Positions 14,601 to 29,600 are shown, counted from the first letter of the stretch. The stretch is 64,000 bases of DNA from Certhia americana (GCA_018697195.1 CM031879.1:24921660-24985659), one strand, 5' to 3'. Translations and numbers: made by a program. The notes: generated by a model not told the origin, from the letters alone.

Positions 14601-17600
14601 CATTTATAACTGAGTTCAGCCAGTTTCTGGGTGATTTCTCTAACCATGAATCTATTATATAAAAAATGATGGCTACTACCTTTACTCTGCTGCCTTCAGT
14701 CATCTTACTTTCTTCTCCAAATGCATGACTGAATTCAGCACTGCCCAGTCCATTAGACTCTGTGTGGAGTGAGTCCTTTGAGAGCCTTTATGACTCATTC
14801 AGGGAACCTCTGGCTACAGTGAGGACTTTGGACTCCAAAACAGAAATCCAGATGTTTTAAGGCACCTCTAGGATTAGCTGCTTGTGAGCTAAAAGTCTGA
14901 ATAACGCTGTGGTTTAGGCATACAAAATACATTTACTACATGATTGAGCTTGCCTGAGCACTGTTCTAAGCTTGCCATTCATCCCTGAAGAACTCTGGTC
15001 CTCTGGATCACTATTCTCTTACTCCTGAGGTACCCAAGATTGAAAGTAATTAAATACACCCCCCCATTTCCCCCCACCAAGCAAAACAACACAAACCATA
15101 ATTGTTCAGGTGAGCTCAGGTGTTAGGCTATAGTAGCATGGATAGACTGAGACACTTTTATATTTTCCCTTTGTTGTTTAATCCCTTAGTGCTTTGTACA
15201 AGATAGCCAAGCATCTTGGCTATGCTTTGGGATCTGTAAGAACAGGGATTCAATTCTACCTAGATTTAGCCAGAATATATTTGAGTAGCTTTTTCATTCT
15301 GAGTGTTTGTTCTGTACATTGTGCTGGAAATGTGGGGGAAGGGAGAGGGAGGCATGCATCAGAAGGCAAGTCTTAAATTTTTTCCACTGACCACATTGAT
15401 GTCAGTTCGTAAAAGTACTTTGAATGTATCTACTCAACTCATTATTAGAAATTGTGTGTTTATAATGAATGTGCCCAGGCAATTTTAAAAGAAATACATA
15501 AGTCAAATGCAGATAAGAACCATCTGTTTTGAAAGAGAAGTCATACTTCCACTTTTTTTCTAGAGAAAATATAAGTAATTCTTTTGTTGAATCTAGGTTG
15601 AAATGTTCTTTTTTAAGGTAGGGTTAAAATGAAGTAGAAACGAAAAATCCCTGCAGTAATCAAGGTATAATAATGTGACAGGCTCCACTCTTATTTCTTA
15701 TTAGACACAAAAACTTCTACTAGAAGGTGCATAAGGGGTTCAAAAGTGCATTAAGGTAGCCTGTGTATTCTGTATGGAAAACAGAGGTGCCGGGTTAGTG
15801 CTTCAGCATTTTCTGGTTAAGGATGGCTTTGTCATCTGCCTGCTGGCAATGAAAGATAACCAGCCTCTGATTGTGAGGGAAATACATCTGACTGCCTCCT
15901 TAAGAGAAGTGAGTTTAAGATTCGTATAAGGGTGCAGGATGAAGATCAGTATTTGCTCCTCAGTTCCAGCAGAGCACAGCTTCATTTAGGTCAAGTTTGC
16001 TTTGGGAATTGCATCTGTGACATCCCCGAGCCTGTAAGGAGCAGAGCTGGAGTGTATAGCTAGTGCAGTTGGCATGTAGGAGTTCCTGAGCGCTGTTATA
16101 GGTTTGAGATTTGGATGTAGGAGGTTTTAGGGACTGAGCATGCTCAGGGTAGATGAAGGTCAGTGGACCTGACAGACTGAAGGTTCAGAGATGCTATTAA
16201 CAACTCTCTAAAAGCTCCAAGGATATGGTTGTGGGAATTTTCAGAGGCTTCTAAATAAACCATAACTGAGTGCATTTTCAGGGAGATTGCTGAAATATCT
16301 CCACAGACATGCCATCCACCTGAGCTTCTGCACCAAAGCATAAAAGTAACACGACTCTGTAGATAAATATTTCCTTGCTCATTCTTATAGATAAGAAACA
16401 GAGGCCTGCAGCAGAATTATATGAAGAATAATAATGATAACGAAAATCATATTAATTATAGTTTTACTGACAGCTCCACTTACATTACCATTTTGAAATC
16501 TTTCCACTTCAGTGTGTTATCTGCAAACAATAGTTTTCAGTAAAATAATCTTACAACACTTTAAACTAATGCAATTGTACATGTGCATGATATATGTTCT
16601 CAGAAAGAAATATTAATTGAAGAGGGAGAATCATCTTATTAAAATCCCTCCTCTATTCTTAAATTTCATGCATACTGAAATATTAGAGAAGAGGGCAGAA
16701 ATGGAAAAATCTTTTTAAAAAATTGAGAAGGTATATTGAGCTGATGAATATTCTTTTCTAGGAACACCTTTAAATTCTGCATTTTCTGGTGTATCAGCAT
16801 GAAGTGAATACATAAATTTTATGGGAGAGTTGTGTTAAGTCTTTGGGTTATTAATATATTCTGAAAATTAGGTATTTTATATATTTTATGATGCAGCTAA
16901 TATAAAAATCGTTTGTTTTGTCAATGCTTCCTGGACTAGAATTCCACTTTTTGGTCCTTATCCTAGGTAAGACATTGTTTGTAAATTGTGCTTCTTGGGA
17001 GGGTGTTTGTTGAAAGAAAATCTATCAAGATGTTGCTAAGGTATTAAGGTACTGGTAAAAGCAGAGAGGTTGTCATAGTAACAGTTAAAAATAAACAGTG
17101 ACATTTTTCTGGCTTCTTTTTTTTTTTCAGTCTGCTGAAGAAAATTGAGCGGGAAACATGGAGGGAAAGTGGCGTTTCATTAATTGCCACTGTGACTCGC
17201 CTCATGGAGAGGCTCCTGGACTACAGGTGAGTGATTATAACAATTCAGAGTTAGGGTTGTTGTCTTTGAAATATTGGGAAAGAAATACAGTTGTCTTGCT
17301 CAAACAGTAGCTGCACATGGATACATGGATACACCAGCTGTAAGTGCTCAGGATCTCTGACAGCAGCTGCTTAGTCAACAGGAAAATGCAACTGGCAGGA
17401 TGAAAACAACCAAGTAGACTCCCCATGGTGTAAAAAATCCAGTGGCATGCTTGAGTTTCCTGTCAGGGGATGTAGTAACTTTTGGCAGTAGGTTGGTGAC
17501 TCAAGTCTGTCTGAAGACACAGAGCTCAGTACTAATCACCTGACAGTTGTTTTACACAATATGTAAAATTCTTATCACTGTGTCAATCATGCTTAGTTGT

Positions 17601-20600
17601 GGTGTCAGCTGGCACAGTAAGTGTGTATACAAAGACATGATCTCTGGGTGAAGACCTCACATCTGACTGTACCACGTGATCAAAGGAGAGAAAAATGAGA
17701 GGCATGTACTCTCTTTCAGGAGTGTGAGACTAAAAGCAATTTTCTGAGTCAGTTGAGAGCCTGTGTAGAGGCTTCACATTTCAACTTAGTCCTCCTTATT
17801 GCCACCAAGTGTAGCACTTTCTAGAGCCTAATATGATGTTGTCTCCCTGATTCCATAGGGACACATGGTGAGATCTAGTATTGCACTTGCTGTCATCACT
17901 GATAGTTTGAAAGGAAACCTATTTCATCTTAATTTCTAGAAGCATGGGACTGCTATTTCTCTTCAGGGATCATCTGGATTACAAACTCTAGGACTCCAAA
18001 TCTTTCAAAACAGTGGTGTGCTGTTAGTTATGAGAGTATTTGAGGCAATTGTTTAGCTCACGTATGCAAGAATGTTTTAAAGTTATGTTAGATTTCTCTT
18101 AGTGCTACATGGTGATTTCTGCCTATTATTCTTTTTATTTCAGCATGGTTATACTGGCTAATTTTTTCCCCTGTGCGATAAAAAAAAGGTCACATAGTAA
18201 TGACAAAGCCAGAAAGAAAACATTGTCTTTCTTGACAACCGAGGTATTCAATGTACTACAAAAGGAGGCGTAAAATCTCTTAGCTACTTGGGTCAGCTGT
18301 TCACCCAAATGCCATCAGTTCAGTCAGCTTGACAAGTCAAATATATCTGTTTTCAGAGGTGTGCTTCACTGTAAGAGGATAAGCAGCATTCCTTTTGACT
18401 TTCATTACTTTCTGCTTTAGGGACTGCATGAAAATGGGAGAAGTGGATGGCAAAAAGATTGGCTGCACTGTTAGCCTTTTGGTTTGTATAATACTTTCTC
18501 TTTCCCTTTTTGATTTCAGTTGAGCATTTTCTACTATACAGATAGACATTTGAATAGGACATACCTTGCTTCTTGTTGCAATTTGAGTGCAATTTGACAG
18601 AGTAATACTACATTTAGGATCACTGATTATTTTATCCAGGCGGAGATCGATACAGTAGGAAGTTTGTCTTCCTTGCATTTCATAGCTTGGTTTTGAAATG
18701 TCTCCAAAACTGCTTTACTCAGTTTTACTTCTCTTCCTACTGGATAAACTTCACCAAAGTACTTTCCAAGTTTAATTAATCTCTGAGTTTGTAGAAACAA
18801 ACATACCTTTTCTCCTCTCCCAAACCCAACAAAACTTACATGATTTCTCTTGTTTCTTTTCTTCCCCAGTAACTGATGCAAGTTGGTTCTTATAGCATAT
18901 AACATGGCATATCTTGTGAATGCTGCAGGCTGACTATTCTCTTCCCTGTAGAAGAGACAGAAATGCTGCTCAAGACCTCCTGTTGTCATGCTATCATCAT
19001 TACCAGAAACCAAAAGGGCTAAACCATAGTATGAAAAATATGTCATTTTTGTTTACAAGATGCATTTTGATTCTAGGCCAGTTTCCACTGACAAGTTTGT
19101 TGACTTCTGTTAACCTTGGAAAGTTTCCATTTTCATGGTGAATCTTGTGAAAAGCTGTATTTTTAGCCAGAGGGAAAAAAAAACCAAAATAAGCTGAGTT
19201 GTAATTCTGCATTTTTGACGTCAGTGAAACAATTTGGTATCACTTCTAAGTAGCAGTTATACATATGAGAACAAAAGATTTCTTCAGCAGGAAAATAGTG
19301 CTCTAAATAGGGATGATATTTACTATGAAGCTATAAAGCAGCTGGCTTGCTGTCAAAATATCTGGCATGATCTGAATTCTGTAAAGCACCTGGATTATTT
19401 TCATCCCTAAGGAGTTTTTGATCTATTATTAGCAATTCATCCAAGATTTGTACAAAAAGAAAATTCAAATATTTAAAAATCCCAAAACACTATATTACTT
19501 TTTAATGGGATTTTCAATGGCTCATATGGGCTAAGGTGGATTTCATATCTTAACAACTTTCAAAGAAATTTCTAATACTCTTGTACAACAGAGACACAAC
19601 AAATGCTAAATTTTCTCAAATCAGTTTAAAAAATGTTTTTTTATAGAGTTTTTATTTTTATGTTTTCATACTGTTCCTCCCACCCTTTTCCTTGATAATA
19701 ATTTAGGAAACAGTGGCACAGAATATGAGTATTGTACATTAGGAAAAAACTGCTAAATGCTAAAATAGTGATATAAGTAGTAGAACAGAAAGTGTTAATT
19801 GCTAATGAGAACCAGTGCTTAAACTCTTCTAGCCTATAAATTTTTATTAACCAAAGCAGATTATCCTGGACATGGAGTATGTCTAGCAGGAGGTCCTCAG
19901 CTGCATGTCCATTGTGAATGTGGCAGTACTTGTGAACAGTGCTATAGGCTTTTGTGCTCCTCTTTTTGTAACTTTTCCATACTTTGCTTTAGGACTTGTA
20001 AGTAGATAAAGAATGTTTTGAACTAAGAATTATGATATTGCAGTCCATATTTTATCCATGTAACAATAAATATTAGTTATATGATCAGAAATCAAATCTA
20101 TACATGTACTTCTAGAATATTATGTTTGAAGTCTTTTATTTGCAACCATTATCATAAATTTATTAACTATACATTTTATTACAAAACTCATTTTTTTTCA
20201 GAATTTTTACAAGACTGAACTGAACAAGGAAGAGATGTATATTCGCTATATTCATAAGCTGTATGACCTACATCTGAAAGCACAAAACTTCACAGGTAAC
20301 TGAGTGCAAGCTAGAAAAAGATATTTAGGACTGGTCTGTGGTTTGCAGTCTTTTGCAACCCTGTAAGCTGTATCCTCAGCGCACAACATAGCAGCCCAGG
20401 CAACAGCTGAGTTTCCTTGCCTCATTGATGCCTCAAAAAACTGCTTGTTTCAGCCCCATGGTACTATTATTTGCTGATCCATGGTGAATGTAAACTACAT
20501 TCACCTATACATTTTTTTGTAATGCTCCTGGCTTTATCTGTTTGGTAAAGTGTTTCCACACAGCTGTGTTTCAGAACCTCATTTTTGGGTTAAAAAAGAA

Positions 20601-23600
20601 ATAAAAGAAAGGAATACCCATATCACTTACTCATGATGAGGTAGAGACCCTAAAACCTGTGACAAGTACTGCAATTTCATGATTCTTTCTGAATCTTCAT
20701 TTGAAGTACTATTGTCCAAGATTTCTCTAATTTTGTGCCAAGGCTGGTTTTTATCTTTTGCATGAAGAAATGAGAAGATATTGTGCATGGCTGTTGTTTA
20801 TACAGGTTAACATGCACTTCATTTGGGGAACTACATGCCATCAATAAGTGCTGCAGAAGATAAAATCAGTATCCTTTTAAATCACACTATCTTTGCCAGA
20901 ATATTTTTTTAATTGACCTTGCAATACCTCCATTTTTCCCCCAGTGTTTGGAATTGCATATGTTCAAAATTTCTAGATTTTTTTTTCTTCTTAAAAGCAG
21001 GTTAGTTGGCTGGGGGGCACTAGTAAACAGCTTAGAGGTATCTAGTTTCACAGCAACATTCTTATGCTTTTCTGCTATCTGTAAGAAAGATTGTTCAAAT
21101 TTCCATACTCCCTTTGCAGTTCATGGATTTAAATGTAGTCTAGATAGCAGGATATGTTAAGGAGAGATTTTAATTCCCCCATGTGACCTGGCAATAATAA
21201 TTCACAAGAGAATTTTGATTTTTTAAGAAGCCTCTTTGCCACAGCTGGCTTTTGTATCAAGCTATTGTTTTGCATAGTAGATCTTAGCGACTCTGAGCAG
21301 TGTTTAGTTCCCTTTGTGAACTGTGTCCAGTTTACTTCCAACTGTGATATATGAACCTAATATTTTTTAATTGTTTGGCCATGCATTCTGATTTTAAACT
21401 GTATTCTGCTCAAAATTTATTTCCAGGACTTTTTTGTACTTCATATGTGTTTATTATCAATCTGTGTGGTTTTTGCATTCTTTACTGTTGTGGATTCCAC
21501 TTCCTTTTTTTTTTTTTTTTTTTATATGAGCCTTAAATAAGACTTGTCTCACACCCATAATTAGGAAACAGACTTGTGTAGTTCATTGCCTTGCCTTATC
21601 AGAGACAACACAGACTTTTGTAAATCAGTCTAGTGAATTTGGGAATTAGGAAAATAAGTTTGATACTTCAGCAGCATTCCTACATGTTGCAGCATTAGTT
21701 TGCTACTTGCATTGTTTCATCCTAGTAAGGAGATGTTTTTTCTCTCCTTTCCATAGTATGGTTTACTGGACTGTTTCTAAAAATGCTCTATTAAAAAAAA
21801 GTCCTTTTTATACAAAACATTACTTCAAATCTTTCTTTAAATAGCACTCATTTACAGCTATAAATATACCTCTCTTGAAGCTGAATCACATAAGTGCACT
21901 GATTCTTTTGTCCCCTCAGTCACCTGAGAACTGTAATGAGACTGTCTTCTACCTATCCACTTTGGAAATACCTAGTGTTTTGAATACTTCATGTATAAAT
22001 TGAATTTCCCACATCATGAGTCAACCCTATTTCTTTCTCCTTAGTGCTTTGCTTCAAGGCGGTAGTTACAGACCTCTCCGTGAGGTACTAGTATTTTATT
22101 TGTTGTGTTGGCCACTGCCTGACATTGGATGCTGGGTGGAGGAACCCTTCAGACTTTTAATCAGTATGATCATTCTTATTTTAGAGCTCTTCTGTAGAAA
22201 TTTATTATAATTTAAGAAAACAACATTGTTATGTCAGACAAGATTTTGTTAAAGTGAAAATCTTGATGCGAAGTTAAAAAAGGAAAGGTCAAAGTGGGCT
22301 GTCCTGAACATCTAATTATGTTCTGCTGTCTTTTGCTTCCTTATGATTTTGAATGATTTATTAACAGCTGCATGGCTTTTTGAAATTGTTATATAGATGT
22401 TCTTCATGTCTTGAGTACAAACATATAGCTTGAAACAGTGACAAAGGTGGTTACCAGTCAAGAAGCCTGAGAGCTGATGAGTGTGATGCCAGAATTAAGG
22501 TTGCCTGTGCAGCTGCAGCTGATCTTCCTTGCACTGATGTATCACAGCACAGGATCAGTTTACATCATGCTTAACATTTTACAGCACTGGGATTCAAGGC
22601 CCTCTCTCCCACAAATATCTGCTGCAGTGACGTTTTTTCATCCACAGGTTCTTAGTTGGACGTGTAGAGAACACTACTGCTAGAAAAAATGCTGTAGAGT
22701 TTGGCTTAATTTGCCTGTCATACAGGAACTTGTATGGCAGAGGCAGTAGCAGGACGTGGTCGTCTGGGGCAAACTTAGCTTAGCACAAAAAGTACTTTAG
22801 TACTTTATTGTTATTTTTTTGCCTTATGTACAACCTATAAAATCCGCTTTAAAATGAGTCCAGTAGGGAACTTCTTTCTCCAATGCAGTATATCTCCAGA
22901 ACATGGCCCATCTTTGTATTGACTCACTCATGCAAAGTGGTCCTGTGAGTGGAAACATAAACTGTGAATACTAACTTGGAAATCCATAATACATATGCTG
23001 TTAGCCAAACTGAATTGTCATAGCCAATAGTAATTCTGGTGTTTTGTAATTTGCCAAAGTCTGACTTGCCAATAAAAATATTAATTTAATATTATTTTAG
23101 TATACAGTTTCTGAGAAATTCCTGAAATCAAAGTAAAACTAATAATTTTTATATTCCCAGATAATTTCTATAGGTTAATGTAAAGATTGCTACACAGCTC
23201 TCTGACTAGAGGCCAACAACCTGTTTGATTCCTGCCAACTAAAACCTAAATGAAATTTTAAAAATTAAAAAGAAAAAATATTGCACTTTTAAATTGCTTG
23301 TTATGGCCGGCTGATAAGACTCAGCTATCAGGGATTTATTTCTCTAAGGAAGGTGTGAATTCTATTAAACACAAATCTGTCTCCCTGTTTTACTCCGAGC
23401 CCTGATCTCTTTTGGACTGTGTCCACAGTCTTGTCATCTTTCCTCTTTAACTTTTGATGTTCCTCATCCTCCAGTCCTTGTCCTCTTGTTCAGACAGCAG
23501 AGTCATTGAGAGTTTCTCCTTAGCAGTAGGGAAGACTGGGGCTAAGCAAGGAATGGTTACTTAATTTCTGTCTCCTTTGTATTTTCAGACTCCAGGAAAA

Positions 23601-26600
23601 GTGTCCCAGTGACTCCACTTTAAATAGTGTGTGAAAATGTTAAACTATTTTTGTTACAGCTGTAGATAGTAACTCTGTCCAAAACCAACACTACCATCTG
23701 CCTAATACTCAAAATAAATCAATTACCCGTTAAAGAGGTGCCTCTCAAGAAAAGCATTCACATCTCTGTGTACTTTGTTTGTCTGTTTCATTTGTTTGGT
23801 GTTGATGATGTGTAATTTGTCTTGCAGAGGCTGCCTACACACTCCTGCTGTACGATGAGCTGCTGGAGTGGTCTGATCGGCCACTCCGGGAATTTCTCAA
23901 CTACCCCATGCAGACAGAGTGGCAGCGTAAGGAGTGTCTCCATCTGACCATCATTCAAAACTTTGATAGGGGAAAGGTAAAATCGTCCTGGTTTACTGAG
24001 TGCACCTGGGAAGGGTATTTTATTCGTTTTAGGATATTAGTTCCAGGGTTGCACTCTTTTCTTGTATTGAGGGGAAGTGTTTGTCCTTGCTTGATTAAGC
24101 AGTTACCTAGCAGTGCAGTACGTTTCTTCTAATCCTGTGGTTGCATCCTGGAAATCCCCCACTTATATATGAGAATAATTTTCATTTGTGTAGCAGTTGG
24201 CCTTGTAACTGTCAAAGCTCTTTATAGAAGCTGGTATAATTTCTCCCCATTTTAAAGGTGGTGAAAATGAGCCTTATATAGCTAATGAAATTCACTTAGT
24301 GACCAAGTGAGGATTGTAAAGGCTATGTTTATGCCATGTTGTATCTTTTAAAAACTAAAAAGTTATTTATTGTTACTACTGCAAATACCTATTCTGAATT
24401 AAGCATGTGTAATTATCCTGTAGTCTAAAATTTTACATATGCATAGTGCTGATTCATCTTACTGACAAACAAGGAATGCATTGCAATTTTGTGTATCTAG
24501 TGTAAAGTCCATGTAAGCCTAATAAATGTAATCAAATGGATGTTGATCATCATGTTTTTCAAACAATTCTGTAATTATATTATATATTTTAACTTACATG
24601 TTGCAATGAAGTACAACCTAAAAAAAGTTAAGGAAGATGTATTAAAAGTACAATTTTAAAATGTAAATATCATCTGTGTTGAATCCGTCTCACATAGTGT
24701 CAAAAGAGCTGCCCATCGCTCTTTCAATGACAGTTTTTTTTCATAGTGCAAAAAGAATAATTAATTAAATAAGTCTCTAAATATATTTTTAATTCTTCAA
24801 AGAATTAATCAGTGTTACTCAGAAGCTATCAACATGTTTAGTGGACAGTTTGTTCAAATATTTTCAGTAACAACATTACTTAGTATAGATAGAATAGACC
24901 ACTAATAAATCACATTTTGTTGAACAGTTGCTTTGAATTACTGAACACCTTTTATTTGCTTGCAGTGTTGGGAAAATGGCATTATCTTATGCAGGAAAAT
25001 TGCAGAACAGTATGAGAGCTACTATGACTACAGAAACCTCAGCAAGATGAGGGTAATGTACTTGAATACTTTCACCAATCAGGAATTCAAAAGCTTTTTA
25101 ATTTAGGTTAAATAGAAAATTAAATTTACCACAGACTGGTCCTTAGGTTTGGTTTGCAAATTTTATTTTTTTTTTTAACCTTGAGGGTTTTTTTTCTACA
25201 ATAAGAATTATAGAAAAAGGTTGTGAGCATCTTGAAGAAAATGAGAAAATCCTATTTTCATAGTATGGTTTGGGTTAGAAGCCTTAAAAATGATCTAGTT
25301 CCAGCCCCCCTGCTAGACACCTTCCACTGGACCAGGTTGCTTTATTTTATTATAAAATTAATGTTCTTACAATATTTGTACATGTACAGTATAATTTTTG
25401 TGTGCATGCTTATGCAGAAAAATAATAATACAAATTCACTTTTGTTAGTTTCCTACAGTTTATCCAGGGAATGTGCTCTGTGCAGTCCTTCACTAGGAGC
25501 AGCAGCATGTCTTTACACTTAAAATTGCAAGCAAAACCACAAGCAATGCACACCTTTATATATTTTTTTAATTTACTGCTTAAAAATATGGGCTGTGTAA
25601 TATTACACAGTAAAAGTGAATCTTTCTTGATGCAGTCTTCTTGTTTTTTTATTTTAGAACTCTAAGTGTTGTTTCTCATTTGTTCAGATAGTGTATTTTA
25701 AAGACTATTGAGTCTTCTTCTCTTCCCTGCTTCTGATGGATTCAATTTTGTATTCCAACTTCCCTTTTAAATTTCCTGTACATGTAGGATGCTTTCTGCT
25801 AGGACTGAGTGAAGGCCCTTTAATCCAGAGCTGCTTAACAATATTATGCAAAATTCTCAACTCAGAGCTATGTGACAGGACTCTCTGTTATCTGCTTATT
25901 CCATATATATTTTGATATGTCAATGGCAGAATTCTATGAGCAAAAGCAAACTGACTATCATCATGTGAATAAAATGATTAGTTTATGCATGTTTAATTAA
26001 TTCTACCGAATGTGTTCTGTGTTTGAAATATTCTTTTACTCTATCTGTGCCAGCTATGTTAATCCAAAAATGGAGGTGTGGGGATTTCTCATAATTAGGC
26101 AGCTATTGACATAATATGCATACTAAATAGCTGTCTGCATTACCTAAAATAGGACTAAGACTGTGTTTGGCTTTTTCCACAGTATTAAAAACTTTGCTGT
26201 AAATATCATCAGAAAAAGGGGACTTGGGCATTAAGATCCCCTTGTGTCACGAATGAAATAAAAAACAGATGTATTGATCAAAAATTATGCTAATTGCTAC
26301 TGTGACATTTTAAAGGAACTCATATTTGATGCTTAAATCATTGGAATCTGGTATGATTTGGACACAACTGCCTTGAATATGGAAATTAGGCTTTGCTGAT
26401 TTAAATGACCACATTACTGTCATGTGTTTGGGTGATTAGCAGATTACTGGTCATATATTTCAAACTGTCTTTCTATTTTACCCCTTTAATACCGGTACTT
26501 CATATTTTAAAGGATTTCTTTCTTAGTTCTTGGAAACTTTCAGATCCTTAAGAGGTATAATTACTTGATCTGATGCTTTCAGAAACTTTTGGATGATCTA

Positions 26601-29600
26601 GTTGTTGCTCAGAGATATATTGCAATTGCAGTACCCCAGAGGTGAAAGACACTTCCTTTTGTGATAGCTTATGGTAAAAATACACTTTCAAAAAAGACTA
26701 ATTGTATTTCTTCTCAATCTCACACAGATGATGGAAGCATCTCTATATGATAAAATTATGGATCAACAGCGCCTGGAGCCAGAATTTTTCAGAGTTGGTT
26801 TCTATGGGAAAAAGTTCCCATTCTTCTTGAGGGTAAGTGAAATGAATATAAACATAATGGAGTAATGCTGTCATTCATAATCACTTTCACTGTGTTAAAA
26901 TTTGTTCATACCATATGCAAGTTCTTATCCTGAGAGAAATTCTTTACCTTCATGTTTCATGGTTAAGAAAAGGTCCTGACTAATGAAAAGACAAATGCTA
27001 GGCTTCTGGAGTCCCACAGAAACACAATATTTGTTGGAAACCATGCACCCACACTGTTCCACAGACCAATGGTTCTCGGTAGTTTGTCGCTAATTTATCC
27101 TGGTTAGTTTCTGATGGTGGGTACTCTGAGAGAGGCTGTCAGAAGTCATATCCATTGGTGGTGGTATAATTACATTCCCAAGTTCCATTTTTTTTTTTTT
27201 TTTTTTTTTTTAATGACTTAGAAATTCCACATGCTGAGTTTCATTGATTATAATGTACTAAAACAGACAAATAATAAAGTTATTACTCTTGTTCATTAAT
27301 CTGGAATTCTGAAGTTACTGAAGTGCCCTTAAAAATGTTAGTGGTGTTTACACTCAACGTTCCCCTCTTCCACAGTCTGCAGTAGTTTAGCTGCATTAAC
27401 TGTCTGTCACCTTGGGAAGCAGACAGACTCCATCTTATTCGTGGAACAACTGCAATCATAATACAAGCTCCTCTTCCTGTGGTAATTAAAATAAGTGAAG
27501 AAGGAACCTCCCTACGTAGTGGAGGCCTAAAAAGCATGATTTGTCTTTTCCTTAGTGGTGGGGAAAATGGCAATTTCTAACTGGTAAATATAGCTTGAAA
27601 CTCTCCCCTTTAAAAGCAATGCTCAAAAAGTCTGATGGGAAGATAGTTATTGATATTACCTAATATTCATCTGAATATATCTTTTGTATAAACCAATTTG
27701 AAAATATTAATCAGAAAGAATTTAACTGATGAAGTAAAAGTAGTGGAAGGAGTGGCACAACAGTGCAACAACTTTCAAACCTTAGGTCTTTCACTGATTA
27801 TTCTTCTTATGAATTTTTCAAATTAAACATACACAGCACAGATTTATGCTTGCAACACCAACAAGGACAGACTTAATACATTTGATTTAAATTTTTTATG
27901 GCAAAGCAGTTTGTAAATCTGGCTGTGTTTGCTGTAGAAGGGATAAAGACTAAACTTCATAATAAAGCTTTCACATTTTAATTTGTAGTTGAACAATAAT
28001 ATGGTTACAGGGGTTTTTTGTAGCAATTCCCATGAAAGTCTTGACTCTCAGAATTCAATGCCAGGAGCATTCTTTTACTTTGCGTTGTAAAAACTGGATC
28101 ATTTTAATTTTCCAGGCTGATAGTTGATCAACATTTACAGGGTAAGGCAAATTGAATGCCTTTATAATTATCTTATGCAATGTTTTTCTTCAGAATTGTG
28201 TAACATCAGAACAAAGTTTCTTAGTTCCTCATGGAATTGACTTTGAACCCATTTCATTGTCTTAACTGCTTGTTGGTTTGTTTGTATATTTCTGTTGCAT
28301 ATTTTATACAGTCTGGTATATCATGTTAACTGCATACTTTGATCCACTAAGAACAATTTCTCCCTTAAGATTTTTATTAAACTTTGAAGTGTAATTATTA
28401 CATTTTTCCAGACTTTTGAATAAAACATAACTTATATCATGAAAATTCCTCCTTCTAAGTAACCTGTTCTTTCTATATTCCTTATTTTTATTCTTGCCTT
28501 TTGTCTCTTATTTTTCCCTTTCTTTAAATGATGCAAATGCTGCCTGGAAAAACTATATTTAAGAGCGTGTGTTTGGATCCCACTTATTTTCATGCAACTT
28601 GCTCTTGCTTTTTGTTTTCTTATTCCGCTCAGAATAAGGAATTTGTTTGCCGAGGACATGACTATGAAAGGCTGGAGGCCTTCCAGCAGCGAATGTTGAA
28701 TGAGTTCCCACATGCCATTGCTATGCAACATGCTAATCAGCCAGATGAGACCATCTTTCAGGCAGAAGCACAGTGTATCCACATAATCGCAAAGCCCTAC
28801 TCTGCACTTATATTTTCTATGCTTTTAAAAAACGTAGGTACACCTATAGCCAATTTCAATCACATGGTGCCTCCACTGAAATAAATGATAGGTGAGAAAT
28901 TCCCTGCATTTTGTCCCAGTTCACTCTGTTTTGTTTGGAAGTTCTTTCTGTAATTTTTGTTCTACTTAAGAATTCCTTGCCACATTATGGACATTATTTC
29001 TTTAGCTAAAAATACCCTTAGAAGTATCACCACTGTGATAATGGTGTAGCTGTTCAAGGTACCGTAATTTAACTTCTTACAATACAACATTATGCTAGCG
29101 TGGCATGACATACTGTGTAAGAATATATTTAATTAAATGCCTTTACTTTATGTACTATTCCTTATAAGTAGCTCTATTTCAAAAATAAAGATGAAATTTT
29201 CAACAAAAGAGTACAAAGAAATCTCAACCAAAAAAATCTCTCTGGTTCCTCTCCCAAACCATTAATAGTATAAAAGCATCACATGATGCACACTTCTTAA
29301 AGAATTTTCTTCTGTAAAGCTTCAGGAGTCAATATGCTTTGCTAATTTGAATAAAGTGGGATAGCCTTAACTCTTTACATATAGATTTGCAGATTTATGC
29401 AGTGACACCAATTCCAGAAAACCAAGAAGTCTTGCAGAGAGATGGCATTCCTGATAATATCAAGAGCTTTTACAAAGTAAATCACATCTGGCGATTCCGA
29501 TATGACAGACCATTTCACAAAGGGACCAAGGACAAGGAAAATGAATTCAAGGTAAAGTATCATGCCCTTTCCTGATCTACTGGACCTATGGATTTGTTCG

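Noticed and set aside
18627..19046. 139-codon minus-strand open frame in the intron after e8
   Set aside because: No recognisable domain and no supporting signal; consistent with chance in 64 kb.
28775..28884. Coding continuation of exon e13 past 28774
   Set aside because: The frame stays open to 28881, but phase and the expected continuation YLQIYAVTP require the junction at 28774/29385.
29385..29391. Alternative acceptor TTTGCAG seven bases into exon e14
   Set aside because: It would shift the frame and lose conserved residues LQ, although it is a decent AG context.
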